Shown here: positions 9,498-17,194 of the stretch, piece by piece | Layout of the letters: each line of letters begins with the position of its first letter | How positions within the stretch are numbered: position 1 is the first letter of the stretch | Position numbers and translations under genes: made by a program | Assembly: GCF_000758545.1 (NCBI RefSeq) | Contig: NZ_CP009279.1 | Location: 3,038,001 to 3,102,000, forward strand | DNA length: 64,000 bases | Origin: Paenibacillus sp. FSL H7-0737 | GTDB taxonomy: Bacteria; Bacillota; Bacilli; Paenibacillales; Paenibacillaceae | Reading direction: 5' to 3' | The notes under the pieces: model-generated | What the model was told of the DNA's origin: nothing | What the model saw: the letters and a program-made list of their open reading frames with translations, nothing else | Database searches by the model: none

Positions 9498-10586
9498 ATG
9501 AAGAGGAGAATCAAGTGGATTGTATTGGTATTGATTATTATTGCAGCGGGTTATTTTGTATACAACAAGATGTATAAACCTGAGGCACAGCTAGAACCTG
9601 TTGAACCACCACAGGCGATAACTTTTGAAGTGACACAGGAAACCATCACCAACTCTGTTCAGGTCAAAGGGAATTCACATTATGAGCAGGAAACGCTTGT
9701 ATATGCACCATATGCTTCAAAGGTAACCAAGTGGAAGGTTGAGAATGGTGGGCAAGTTAAGAAGGGGGATTTGCTGTTTACCCTCGATCAGGAAGCCTTA
9801 AAGAATGAAATTGCTACACAAGAGGCAACCATTCGAAAGGCACAGCTAGAAGCGGAATTAAATGAATTTGTTAGTCAGCAGGACCAGGAGAACGCAGCCC
9901 TTGGTGCAACAGAAGCCGAACGTATAAAAGCACTTACAGCCCAAGAATCAGCAAGAATAGGGGATGAGCTTAACCAAGTAAATGCTGAAATACAGGCTCG
10001 TGAATTAAAAGAAAAGAAGGCTAAGCTAAATACAGCCCTCTACCATGCTCCTGCAACAGGTGTTTTTCTATTTGACAGTGCGAGTGAAATTCCGCAAACG
10101 GTAACAGATAATCAATACATCGGCAAAATTGTAGATATGAACAAGCTTGAATTCATAGCTCTTGTAGGTGAACAAGATGTCTTCCGTATTAAGACGGGAA
10201 TGAAGGTCGATGTTAAAATGACAGCTTTAAAAGATTTAAAGCTGTCTGGAGAAGTGACTAAGGTATCTAAATTTGCTAAGACTGCTTCGGGTCAAAATAC
10301 TACTGCTACTTCGGTTCCACAATTTGAAGTGGTAATCTCACTGCAACCTAACGAGCGCTTAATTGGTGGACTAAGCTTGAGCGGAGAAATCGAGACGGTT
10401 CGCAAGGAAAATGCCATCGTTGTATCCAGCATCGCAGTAATGCATGAAGGAGATCTCTCCTACGTGATGGTGGATAAAGGCAATGGGGAATATGAACGAA
10501 GAGATATCAAAGTGGGCATGGAGACGGCAGACAAAACAGAGGCCGTCTCAGGGTTAAAGGTTGGAGATGTTGTTGTGCTTCAATAG
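9498..10586 (+). CDS. HlyD/MacA-like membrane-fusion (adaptor) protein
   Basis: 362 aa from ATG 9498; GTG 9495 is possible, but SD AAAGGAAG is better spaced for ATG. It has an N-terminal TM anchor (IVLVLIIIAAGYFVY), then a biotinyl-lipoyl half-motif (YAPYASKVTKWKVENGGQVKKGDLLFTL), a short alpha-helical hairpin rich in Glu/Gln (about residues 100-175), the second lipoyl half (ATGVFLF) and a beta-barrel domain. In Gram-positive bacteria such adaptors sit outside the membrane and dock on MacB-like permeases. Third gene of the exporter operon. Confident on family, not on substrate. Confidence 0.9.
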   Translation: MKRRIKWIVLVLIIIAAGYFVYNKMYKPEAQLEPVEPPQAITFEVTQETITNSVQVKGNSHYEQETLVYAPYASKVTKWKVENGGQVKKGDLLFTLDQEALKNEIATQEATIRKAQLEAELNEFVSQQDQENAALGATEAERIKALTAQESARIGDELNQVNAEIQARELKEKKAKLNTALYHAPATGVFLFDSASEIPQTVTDNQYIGKIVDMNKLEFIALVGEQDVFRIKTGMKVDVKMTALKDLKLSGEVTKVSKFAKTASGQNTTATSVPQFEVVISLQPNERLIGGLSLSGEIETVRKENAIVVSSIAVMHEGDLSYVMVDKGNGEYERRDIKVGMETADKTEAVSGLKVGDVVVLQ

Positions 10587-10616
10587 ATTGAAATAGACCT
10601 AAGCCTATTTCTCAAT
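10586..10616. terminator. stem-loop between convergent genes
   Basis: GATTG/CAATC and AAATAG/CTATTT arms fold into an imperfect hairpin at the convergent ends of the adaptor gene and the glycosidase gene. No long U tract follows, so termination is only possible. The stem overlaps the last codons of the minus-strand gene. Confidence 0.4.
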
Positions 10617-11903
10617 CGTGAGTCGCCAAGATTTAATATCTTTATTTAGCTCGGTAAGGTCAGGAACCGGAATTGGCTCGTCGGATAGATTATATTTAGC
10701 TTTCAATGCTAAAATCCGATAGACGCTCTCATCAATCCGTGATTCCTGTATCTTACCTTTTTTTACATGGTCCAGAAGCGATTCTAGTACCCGTTTCTCA
10801 TTATCATAGCCGTGAGCGATAAGTAAGATATCACTGCCTGCATTTATAGTATCTACCGCTGCTGTGGTAAGGTCATAATTCTTCATGATAGCACCCATAG
10901 TCAGGTCATCTGTGATTACGAGTCCTTGATATTTCATGTCACCGCGAAGTAGCTCACCAATGATATTACTTGATAAAGATGCGGGTTTATCAGGATCAAG
11001 TTTCGGGAACAAAATATGAGCGACCATTACGGCATCGGTTCCTTCTTTTATTGCAGCTTGAAACGGGAGCCATTCTAATTTAGCGAGTTCTTCAGCAGTC
11101 TTATTCACAATCGGCAGCTCAAGGTGGGAGTCGACGGAAGTATCTCCGTGACCAGGGAAATGTTTGACGACAGGAACAACACCTTCGCTCTCAATTCCTT
11201 TCATTTCGGCAATCCCTAGCGTACTGACTAGTTCAGCGGAGCTACCGAAGGAACGATCTCCAATTACAGGATTATCTGGATTGCTATTGATATCAAGGAC
11301 GGGAGCGAAGTTCATATTAAATCCTGCTGACAATACTTCTCTAGCGAGCAGCTTGCCCATCATTTCGGCAGCGTTAGCATCCTTACGGGTACCGACCTTT
11401 CCATTAGAGGGGAAGGAAGCATACTCCTTAGGCATTCGGCTGACTTTTCCGCCCTCCTGATCGATACTCATAAATAAAGGGGCAGGGTTGCCGCTGTTGC
11501 TCTCTTTCATGGAATTAACAAGGCTGACCATACTCTTCAGATCTTGAATATTGTTCTTATAAAGGATGATTCCACCGACTTTGTCTTCGGCAATCATCCT
11601 TTTTGCTTGATCATCCAGAACGGTTCCGTCGATGCCAACAAGGAGCATTTGTCCAATTTTCTCTTCAAGGCTCATACTTGAAACCTGAACAGCAATTGGA
11701 TCACTCTCTGAGGAGGGAGCTGCTGTGGAACTCGTAACAGGTGAAGATGTGGATTCTGCAGTCGGCGGATTTGTAGCGGCAGCTTGGGAACTGTTACTGC
11801 TATTGGAACAGCTAGTTAACAGAAGCATAGATACCATAGCAGAAGCCATTAAAAAGCTAGCAGAGGATGTAGGTTTAAGGATGTTGCGTGTAAATCTGGT
11901 CAT
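10605..11903 (-). CDS. family 3 glycoside hydrolase lipoprotein (NagZ-like beta-N-acetylhexosaminidase)
   Basis: 432 aa. Signal peptide with lipobox LLTSCS (Cys at about residue 32), a Ser/Ala/Pro-rich linker, then a single GH3 (beta/alpha)8 domain. Diagnostic are DQEGGKVSRMP, the KHFPGHGDT(S)xDSH loop that carries the His-Asp acid/base dyad of NagZ enzymes, and VITDDLTMGA with the nucleophile Asp. It would remove terminal GlcNAc from muropeptides on the outer face of the membrane, in wall recycling. It lacks the second C-terminal domain found in the 642-aa Bacillus subtilis enzyme. Monocistronic; start ATG has a weak SD. Family confident; exact substrate inferred. Confidence 0.9.
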   Translation of the reverse strand: MTRFTRNILKPTSSASFLMASAMVSMLLLTSCSNSSNSSQAAATNPPTAESTSSPVTSSTAAPSSESDPIAVQVSSMSLEEKIGQMLLVGIDGTVLDDQAKRMIAEDKVGGIILYKNNIQDLKSMVSLVNSMKESNSGNPAPLFMSIDQEGGKVSRMPKEYASFPSNGKVGTRKDANAAEMMGKLLAREVLSAGFNMNFAPVLDINSNPDNPVIGDRSFGSSAELVSTLGIAEMKGIESEGVVPVVKHFPGHGDTSVDSHLELPIVNKTAEELAKLEWLPFQAAIKEGTDAVMVAHILFPKLDPDKPASLSSNIIGELLRGDMKYQGLVITDDLTMGAIMKNYDLTTAAVDTINAGSDILLIAHGYDNEKRVLESLLDHVKKGKIQESRIDESVYRILALKAKYNLSDEPIPVPDLTELNKDIKSWRLTIEK

Positions 11904-12030
11904 TAGAATAGTCGTCCCTTCGTTGCTTATTTAGATGTCAGAAGGATGAATCCTTGCTGACTTAGATACACGGTGATAAGATGAACTTAAATCTTTACAT
12001 ATTAAAATTGAATTATGAGGTGACGGTCAA

Positions 12031-12534
12031 ATGAAAGATGGATTAGTAAACGCACTTAATGAACAGATGAATTTCGAGTTTTATTCCGCTCATGTTTATC
12101 TTGCTATGGCAGCCTATTGTTCCGGTGAAAGTCTCGATGGATTCGCAAACTTTTTCTTAATTCAAGCAGAAGAAGAACGATTCCATGCCATGAAAATCTA
12201 TAAGTTCCTTAATGATCGCGATAATCGGGCGACACTTGAAGCTCTACCAGAGCCAAAGAACGAATACTCTTCGATGCTGGATGCTTTTGAACATGCATTC
12301 GCGCATGAGCAACAAAACACGAAACGCTTCTATCATTTAGCTGACTTGGCGCTGGATGAGCGTGAACATGCAACGATCTATTTCTTGAAATGGTTTATTG
12401 ACGAGCAAGTAGAAGAGGAAGCGCTCTTTAGCAACATCATTAGTAAACTGAAACGAATTGATAAAGATAGCAACGCCTTCTACATGCTGGATGCTGAATT
12501 TGCTACACGTACTTTTACAGCTCCTGCTGAGTAA
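12031..12534 (+). CDS. ftnA: ferritin
   Basis: 167 aa, the typical length for bacterial non-heme ferritin. Four-helix bundle with ferroxidase residues in context: E in LNEQMNFEFYSAHVYLAM, the AEEERFHAMKIY motif (ExxH) and EQVEEEALF in the fourth helix. It oxidises Fe2+ and stores Fe3+ as a 24-mer in the cytoplasm. SD GAGGTGA is 8 bp from ATG. Single gene ending in a strong terminator. No Fur or PerR box was convincing upstream. Confidence 0.95.
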   Translation: MKDGLVNALNEQMNFEFYSAHVYLAMAAYCSGESLDGFANFFLIQAEEERFHAMKIYKFLNDRDNRATLEALPEPKNEYSSMLDAFEHAFAHEQQNTKRFYHLADLALDEREHATIYFLKWFIDEQVEEEALFSNIISKLKRIDKDSNAFYMLDAEFATRTFTAPAE

Positions 12535-12554
12535 GTAAAGTTACTTAAGATCAG

Positions 12555-12581
12555 AAGCCTGAGAAATCAGGCTTTTTTTAT
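12555..12581. terminator. rho-independent terminator after ferritin
   Basis: Perfect 8-bp stem AAGCCTGA/TCAGGCTT with a GAAA tetraloop at 12555-12574, then a run of T. It serves ferritin on the plus strand and may also end the convergent minus-strand beta-propeller gene, whose stop codon is a few bases away. Confidence 0.9.
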
Positions 12582-13936
12582 TTAATTGATGAAGGCAGTT
12601 TAATAGCCAGCAGCTTATTATCCGTTCGGATGATCAGCATGCCTCCAGTTTTAAGAGAAGGGGCAAAGTTACGAGATCCTGTCTTCACGGTAAAAATAGG
12701 CTTCAACGTCAACATGTCATAAGCGTGAAATAGGCCATCTGATTGTCCGCTATAAACCACATTTCCAAAAAGATCCGTCTGAACTACAGGATTCTCACCA
12801 TTATTGAGGACTACCGCCTGACCATTTCCAAGTTTGAGTGCGGATAACGTACCTGTATCATAATTGGAATATAACATTCTTTGCTGATGGACTTGGTTTA
12901 GAGGATAATCTTTCTCTTTTGCCATAGAAGTCCAGGTTTGAACTGGCTTACCTTCCGCTGAGTAATTCCAAAAATCATATTTCACAAGCTTTTTGCCCTG
13001 AAAAATATAGAAGTCATTTCCATCCAAGAATGCGGTCCCATTTACACCACCAAATGTGAATGCTCCATCTTTATTCTCGGTATCTGTCCATTTATATAAA
13101 CGTTCTCCTTTAAGTTCACCCGTTTTAACGTTGAATACAGAAATTTTAACATTACGATTCACAGCGTCATCATCCATCATTAACGTATTGGTAATGGAGT
13201 AGAGGAGGCCGTCCTTTACTGCTAGTGGCCACCATTGACGGGTATGGTCCCATAGTTTTTTTCCTGTCAGGCTGTCATAAGCAGCAAGTGCGCCAGTTGT
13301 TAATGCTCCCTGTGAGAGATAACTTCGAATAACAACCCCATCCGTTTCCATAAGTTCCGATAAGCCTGTAAAGTTATTGCTCTCCTCCGCAGCCTTCCAT
13401 TTGATCTTCCCGCTGACCGCATCGACAGCGGCCAGTTGACTATCTTGTGTTACATAGATGGTGGAGCCTAACCGTTGTATACTGGTGGCTTTAGGTAGTG
13501 ATAATGAAGCTGACCACGCTTTTTTACCTGCTTCATTAACGGCATACAGAGAGCCACTCTTAGTCAAACCATAGATAAATCCATTACTGTACGTGAACAA
13601 CGGGGCTAATGCACTTCCGAATTCCCACATTTTTTTACCTGTTGTAGCATTCAATGCGACTAGTTTTTCATTCCGCTGCAAGGCAAAGACTTTCCCATTC
13701 TCGGCAAGGGCTGTAACGTTCTGCCCAGTGATTCTATCTTCTTTTAAGATGGCAAGCGGTGATGACCATACAGGTACAAGAATAGGTGCTTTGACTTCAT
13801 TGTAATAGGGATTGCTTGTACTTATAACTGCTTGTTCCGCGGAAATGTCGGATAACGATCCGTTGTAAGCTATTGGGGATGCAATGCATGTAACAGCTAA
13901 AACTTTAATCATTGTCTTGTGCAAAGACTGAATCAT
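12578..13936 (-). CDS. secreted PQQ-like beta-propeller repeat protein
   Basis: 452 aa with an N-terminal signal-like segment (MIKVLAVTCIASPIAYNGSL) and then repeating blades of the PQQ/WD40-like type, each with a G(K/E)xxW or TGKKxW motif: ATTGKKMWEF, EAGKKAWSAS, VSGKIKWKAA, LTGKKLWDHT, VKTGELKGE. These blades are seen in BamB-like scaffold proteins and quinoprotein dehydrogenases. No heme or PQQ-binding catalytic residues are evident, so it is probably a structural or sensing extracellular protein. SD GAGGAGCGTGAAAC lies before the start. Monocistronic. Confidence 0.8.
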   Translation of the reverse strand: MIQSLHKTMIKVLAVTCIASPIAYNGSLSDISAEQAVISTSNPYYNEVKAPILVPVWSSPLAILKEDRITGQNVTALAENGKVFALQRNEKLVALNATTGKKMWEFGSALAPLFTYSNGFIYGLTKSGSLYAVNEAGKKAWSASLSLPKATSIQRLGSTIYVTQDSQLAAVDAVSGKIKWKAAEESNNFTGLSELMETDGVVIRSYLSQGALTTGALAAYDSLTGKKLWDHTRQWWPLAVKDGLLYSITNTLMMDDDAVNRNVKISVFNVKTGELKGERLYKWTDTENKDGAFTFGGVNGTAFLDGNDFYIFQGKKLVKYDFWNYSAEGKPVQTWTSMAKEKDYPLNQVHQQRMLYSNYDTGTLSALKLGNGQAVVLNNGENPVVQTDLFGNVVYSGQSDGLFHAYDMLTLKPIFTVKTGSRNFAPSLKTGGMLIIRTDNKLLAIKLPSSIK

Positions 13937-14018
13937 CGTTTCACGCTCCTCAAAAATAGTTATTACTATAATTAGACATTATAAATGGCAAAAAGTTACT
14001 ACTTCTGTAGAACAAGCA

Positions 14019-14057
14019 TAAACGCCTACGGCTTTTTTTAAGGACGGTAAGCGTTTA
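14019..14057. promoter_or_regulatory. imperfect hairpin in the divergent intergenic region
   Basis: TAAACGCCTAC (14019-14029) and GTAAGCGTTTA (14047-14057) form an 11-bp stem with one C-A mismatch around a 17-nt loop containing seven T. It lies between the divergent beta-propeller and CDF genes. It could be an operator or an RNA hairpin. Purpose unknown. Confidence 0.4.
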
Positions 14058-14066
14058 AGCGAGAAA

Positions 14067-14097
14067 TATAATACTTAAAGTTGAACTAAGGCAAACT
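14067..14097 (+). promoter_or_regulatory. probable -10 element and MntR-like operator before the CDF gene
   Basis: TATAAT at 14067-14072 is followed by AGTTGAACTAAGGCAAACT at 14079-14097. The right half AGGCAAACT is perfect and the left half AGTTGAACT matches 6 of 9 against the dyad AGTTTGCCT-N-AGGCAAACT that I recall for Bacillus MntR sites. Bacillus MntR regulates Mn2+ uptake and also activates Mn2+-efflux CDF genes. No good -35 is visible, which would suit an activated promoter, although the box lies downstream of this -10. Assignment rests on memory of the consensus. Confidence 0.45.
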
Positions 14098-14243
14098 ATG
14101 TTACGCTCCGCAAAACAGTTATGACCTAGCAACTCTATTTGACGGAGGGAACTATTACGCCTCTTAGCAACACTGTTTCTCTAGACCCACCCGAATCTCG
14201 GAGTGTAGTATAGAACAATACTATTCTTTGGGGGTTCTTTTTT
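14098..14243 (+). promoter_or_regulatory. structured 5' leader of the CDF gene, candidate cis-regulatory RNA
   Basis: About 145 nt without an ORF. AAACAGT (14113-14119) pairs with ACTGTTT (14172-14178), closing a 52-nt internal region that contains two copies of TAGCAAC. CTCCG (14106-14110) can pair with CGGAG at 14143-14147 or, alternatively, at 14199-14203. GACCC (14184-14188) can pair with the SD GGGGGTTC at 14230-14237, and a U tract runs directly into the TTG start codon. These mutually exclusive pairings look like a switch. I could not match it to yybP-ykoY, NiCo or M-box classes. Confidence 0.4.
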
Positions 14244-15113
14244 TTGGAAAATTACAACGACATCAAACAAGGTGAAAAAGGAGCATGGCTAAGCATAGTT
14301 GCCTACATATTCCTGTCCGCCATCAAACTGTTTATTGGTACGGTCGCGGGATCTCAAGCGCTGCTTGCAGATGGCCTGAACAACAGTACTGATATTATCG
14401 CTTCTATCGCCATACTAATCGGTCTTAAGATCTCCAGGAGACCGCCGGATTCCAATCATAGCTACGGGCATTTCAGAGCAGAGACCGTGGCATCCTTAAT
14501 TGCTTCATTTATTATGATCGTTGTAGGGCTTCAAGTGCTGTACCAGGGCGTGAACAAATTTATTCAACCCGAACTGGAAAGTCCAGATCTTATAGCAGCC
14601 TGGACGGCAGTTTTTTGTGCTGTGATAATGATGGGCGTATATATGTATAACATTAGACTGGCCCGCTCTATTAATAGTAACGCTATGCGAGCAGTAGCAC
14701 TAGATAATCGATCAGATGCTTTAGTTAGCATAGGTGCTTTTGTCGGAATTGTGGCTTCTGGATTTGGAATTCCATGGCTTGATCCGCTTACAGCGATTAT
14801 TGTCGGCCTGATTATCTGCAAGACGGCATGGGATATCTTTAGTAAAGCTACACATGATTTAACGGATGGTTTTGATGCGGAAGAGCTTGAACTCATGAAA
14901 GAAACCGTTGCTGAAATTGACGGTGTGCAATCCATTAAAGATATTAAAGCTCGCATCCACGGAAATAACGTACTAGTAGATACAACTGTATTAGTAGATT
15001 CCGAGCTTAGTGTGGTGCAGAGCCATGATATTACGGAAGAAATCGAAGAACAATTGAAAGATCGGCACCAAGTTTCAAATGTGCTTGTCCACATAGAACC
15101 TGTAATGAAGTAG
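14244..15113 (+). CDS. cation diffusion facilitator, probable Mn2+ efflux
   Basis: 289 aa CDF transporter with six TM helices (about residues 12-205) and a C-terminal metal-binding/dimerisation domain. Start TTG 14244, set by SD GGGGG 9 bp upstream. In TM2 the site-A position reads N-x3-D (NNSTD) and in TM5 D-x3-D (DNRSD). Zn2+/Fe2+ CDFs such as YiiP have D-x3-D and H-x3-D, whereas an N-D-D-D quartet is reported for Mn2+ exporters such as MntE. Together with an MntR-like box this suggests a MneP/MneS-type manganese exporter at the cytoplasmic membrane. Metal choice is inference; family is firm. Confidence 0.9.
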   Translation: MENYNDIKQGEKGAWLSIVAYIFLSAIKLFIGTVAGSQALLADGLNNSTDIIASIAILIGLKISRRPPDSNHSYGHFRAETVASLIASFIMIVVGLQVLYQGVNKFIQPELESPDLIAAWTAVFCAVIMMGVYMYNIRLARSINSNAMRAVALDNRSDALVSIGAFVGIVASGFGIPWLDPLTAIIVGLIICKTAWDIFSKATHDLTDGFDAEELELMKETVAEIDGVQSIKDIKARIHGNNVLVDTTVLVDSELSVVQSHDITEEIEEQLKDRHQVSNVLVHIEPVMK

Positions 15114-15255
15114 AAACGGACAATGAATTGTGACTTTCCCTTGGATGGTTATGGGATTTTCCCTGTGATGTTGTTAATAGATCTTTTGTGCGGAAAGGTG
15201 GAGAATTAGTTGTATTTATCGATATGTTAATTTCAGGAAATGGAATGGTGATTTC

Positions 15256-15666
15256 GTGATTGAATGGAAGGATTCTTATGATATCGGTGTTGAGAAAATA
15301 GACTGTCAGCACAGACAGTTGCTGGCGAAATTGAATGAATTTTTTGATGCTTGCAGTAAGCAGCAGGGTAAAGAGAAGATCGAAGAAACGCTCAAATTCT
15401 TGAAGGAATATACCATCGAGCATTTTAGCAATGAAGAGCAATTGATGGAAGAGATCGATTTTCCTGAATTGGCGGAACATCGCAAGACGCACGCTAATTT
15501 TGTGAAAGCCGTTCTTGAATTAGAAGAAACGATTAAAACCAAGGGAGTCTCCGTTCTCTCGACGATTAAGCTTAACCGTACGTTAACCGATTGGCTTCTG
15601 AATCACATTAATAAATGCGATAAGCTAATTGGCGAATGTATGGCCACGCGGGATAGAGCAGTATAA
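15256..15666 (+). CDS. bacteriohemerythrin
   Basis: 136 aa single-domain hemerythrin with the full set of di-iron ligands visible in order: His in DCQHRQLL, His and Glu in HFSNEEQLM, two His in EHRKTHANF, and His and Asp in LLNHINKCD. It binds O2 or NO at a non-heme di-iron site and may act in oxygen supply or sensing. Start is GTG 15256; the SD is weak (GGTGA 15247-15251), so the start is less certain, but IEWKDSYDIGVEKID matches the usual N-terminus. Single gene with its own terminator. Confidence 0.92.
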   Translation: MIEWKDSYDIGVEKIDCQHRQLLAKLNEFFDACSKQQGKEKIEETLKFLKEYTIEHFSNEEQLMEEIDFPELAEHRKTHANFVKAVLELEETIKTKGVSVLSTIKLNRTLTDWLLNHINKCDKLIGECMATRDRAV

Positions 15667-15682
15667 TTGAAGACCTCCAACG

Positions 15683-15712
15683 AAGATGCCGACGGGCATT
15701 TTCTTTTTTTTG
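15683..15712 (+). terminator. terminator after hemerythrin
   Basis: AAGATGCC/GGCATTTT stem (one G-U pair) with a GACG loop at 15683-15702, followed by a T-rich run. Confidence 0.85.
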
Positions 15713-15853
15713 ACGGGGAATGTGATAAAGAATTATAGTACGTTATTTGATCCATTTTCCGAAGACAGCATCGTAATTTATACTGGGTTAACGGTTTGTG
15801 TTATGATTTGAGATAAGACGTATAGAGTTAGTATGGTAAAGGGGAGTGGAACG

Positions 15854-17047
15854 ATGAAAACATTACGAATGTTAGCTTCAGGGTTTGCAATGCTGCTTAT
15901 TCTGGGCCTTGTTAATTTTTACATTGGGTATCACGGTTGGCTGCTTGTCCATGAATGGTTCTCAGGTGCTTCCTCTGTTCTGTTCTGGACATTATTCCTG
16001 CTTGTTGCCTTTGCGTATGTCGTTGGAATGATACCGTGGCCTACAATAGTGAAGCCGTTAGCCAGATTCTTTAAGGTGATTGGGTCGTATTATCTAGCTT
16101 GCATGGAATTCGCTATTATCATGTTGCCATTAGCTGATCTGTTATATGTGCTGCTGGGCTGGATGGGTGTCGATCGAACGCACTACGTCTCAGAAGCGGG
16201 TGGTACATTGCTAATATTACTGGTTGTTTTTCTAGTCTGGGGTTCGATCAACGCTTGGAGTACAGTAGTTCGTACCCATCCTATTCCCATTGATAAATCT
16301 ATCGGAACTAGTACGCCACTTACCATCGCGGTTGCATCCGATCTGCATTTAGGAAATATCGTCGGCAATCGGCATCTCAAAAAAATGGTTGCTCAAATGA
16401 ATGCTATGAAGCCTGATGTGATTTTGCTGGCTGGGGATGTACTTGACGATAGTATTGAGCCTTTTATTCGCAATAGTATGAGTGAACAGCTAAAGCAGCT
16501 AAAAGCACGCCATGGGGTCTACGCGGTACTGGGCAATCACGAATATTACGGTGGTTCGATTAAGGAATATACCGATTTAATGAGTAGCATAGGCATTAAA
16601 GTCCTACAGGATGAGGTTGAAGAAGTGGCGGGAACGTATATTGTAGGTCGAAAAGATAAGACTGCCGAGACGATGGAAGCCGGAGGTAGATTAAGCGTAA
16701 ACTCCTTATTGAATGGCCTCGATCTGACGCGTCCTGTGATCATGATGGATCATCAGCCTACCGGATTTGATGTCGCTGCCCAAGAAGGCGTAGATATTCT
16801 ACTCTCAGGTCATACGCACCGTGGACAGATTGCTCCTAATCACTGGATCACCAAGCGGTTGTTCGAACTGGACTGGGGCTACCTCCGCAAGGATAAATTG
16901 CATGTCGTTGTTTCCTCTGGATATGGGACCTGGGGACCTCCAATCCGTTTAGCCAGCCGTTCGGAGATCATTAAGCTTGAAGTGGTGTTAGAAGGGACTA
17001 AACAATACAGTGAAGAAGCCGTGTCTACAAAGACGGTGTTAATCTAA
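15854..17047 (+). CDS. membrane-anchored metallophosphoesterase (YkuE/YaeI-like)
   Basis: 397 aa. ATG 15854 is preferred over in-frame ATG 15833 because AAAGGGGA lies 8 bp before it. Four hydrophobic segments occupy residues 1-145, then a calcineurin-like phosphoesterase domain with all metal motifs: SDLHLG (DxH), GDVLDD (GDxxD), GNHEYY (GNHE), and SGHTHRGQ (GHxH). Such proteins hydrolyse phosphodiesters or pyrophosphate bonds, and membrane-fused members act on lipid-linked substrates. The active site position relative to the membrane cannot be fixed from sequence. Stands alone with a terminator behind it. Confidence 0.9.
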   Translation: MKTLRMLASGFAMLLILGLVNFYIGYHGWLLVHEWFSGASSVLFWTLFLLVAFAYVVGMIPWPTIVKPLARFFKVIGSYYLACMEFAIIMLPLADLLYVLLGWMGVDRTHYVSEAGGTLLILLVVFLVWGSINAWSTVVRTHPIPIDKSIGTSTPLTIAVASDLHLGNIVGNRHLKKMVAQMNAMKPDVILLAGDVLDDSIEPFIRNSMSEQLKQLKARHGVYAVLGNHEYYGGSIKEYTDLMSSIGIKVLQDEVEEVAGTYIVGRKDKTAETMEAGGRLSVNSLLNGLDLTRPVIMMDHQPTGFDVAAQEGVDILLSGHTHRGQIAPNHWITKRLFELDWGYLRKDKLHVVVSSGYGTWGPPIRLASRSEIIKLEVVLEGTKQYSEEAVSTKTVLI

Positions 17048-17066
17048 AAGAAATCTTTAATGATAT

Positions 17067-17120
17067 GAGGCTGCCCGAATTCGTAGTATTTTTCTGCGAG
17101 CTGAGGCAGCTTCTTTTTTT
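17067..17120 (+). terminator. terminator after metallophosphoesterase
   Basis: GAGGCTGCC (17067-17075) pairs with GGCAGCTTC (17105-17113, one G-U pair) around a 29-nt loop, followed by seven or more T. The T run merges into the TTGACA -35 of the next promoter. Confidence 0.75.
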
Positions 17121-17148
17121 TGACAATTAGTAGTGCTTGTAGTATGGT
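17120..17148 (+). promoter_or_regulatory. sigma-A promoter of the MarR gene
   Basis: Consensus -35 TTGACA (17120-17125), 17-bp spacer, -10 TATGGT (17143-17148). Confidence 0.8.
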
Positions 17149-17154
17149 TTAATA

Positions 17155-17172
17155 TAGTTAAGTACTTAACTA
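17155..17172. promoter_or_regulatory. 18-bp perfect palindrome, likely MarR operator
   Basis: TAGTTAAGTACTTAACTA is its own reverse complement. It starts 7 bp after the -10 element, over the expected transcription start, and 23 bp before the MarR start codon. Position and size fit autorepression by a MarR dimer. Confidence 0.7.
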
Positions 17173-17194
17173 AATTGGAGTTGAAAAATCTAAG

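Noticed and set aside
11904-12030. Fur or PerR box upstream of ferritin
   Set aside because: The AT-rich stretch ATTAAAATTGAATTAT was compared with both consensus dyads and does not fit in both halves.
14140-14162. T-box-like sequence GGAGGGAACTATTACGCC
   Set aside because: Only partial likeness to AGGGUGGNACCGCG, no specifier loop, and the downstream gene is a metal exporter, not a tRNA-related gene.
14098-14243. Known metal riboswitch (yybP-ykoY, NiCo/czcD or M-box) upstream of the CDF gene
   Set aside because: I looked for the GGGGAGUAG and AGCAAGACC blocks of yybP-ykoY and for the NiCo and M-box cores and found only short, scattered resemblances. The leader is reported as unclassified instead.
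14564-15492. Minus-strand ORFs of 176 and 153 codons opposite the CDF and hemerythrin genes
   Set aside because: Antisense shadows of well-supported genes, Ser/Thr- or Leu/Phe-rich in composition and without SD sequences.
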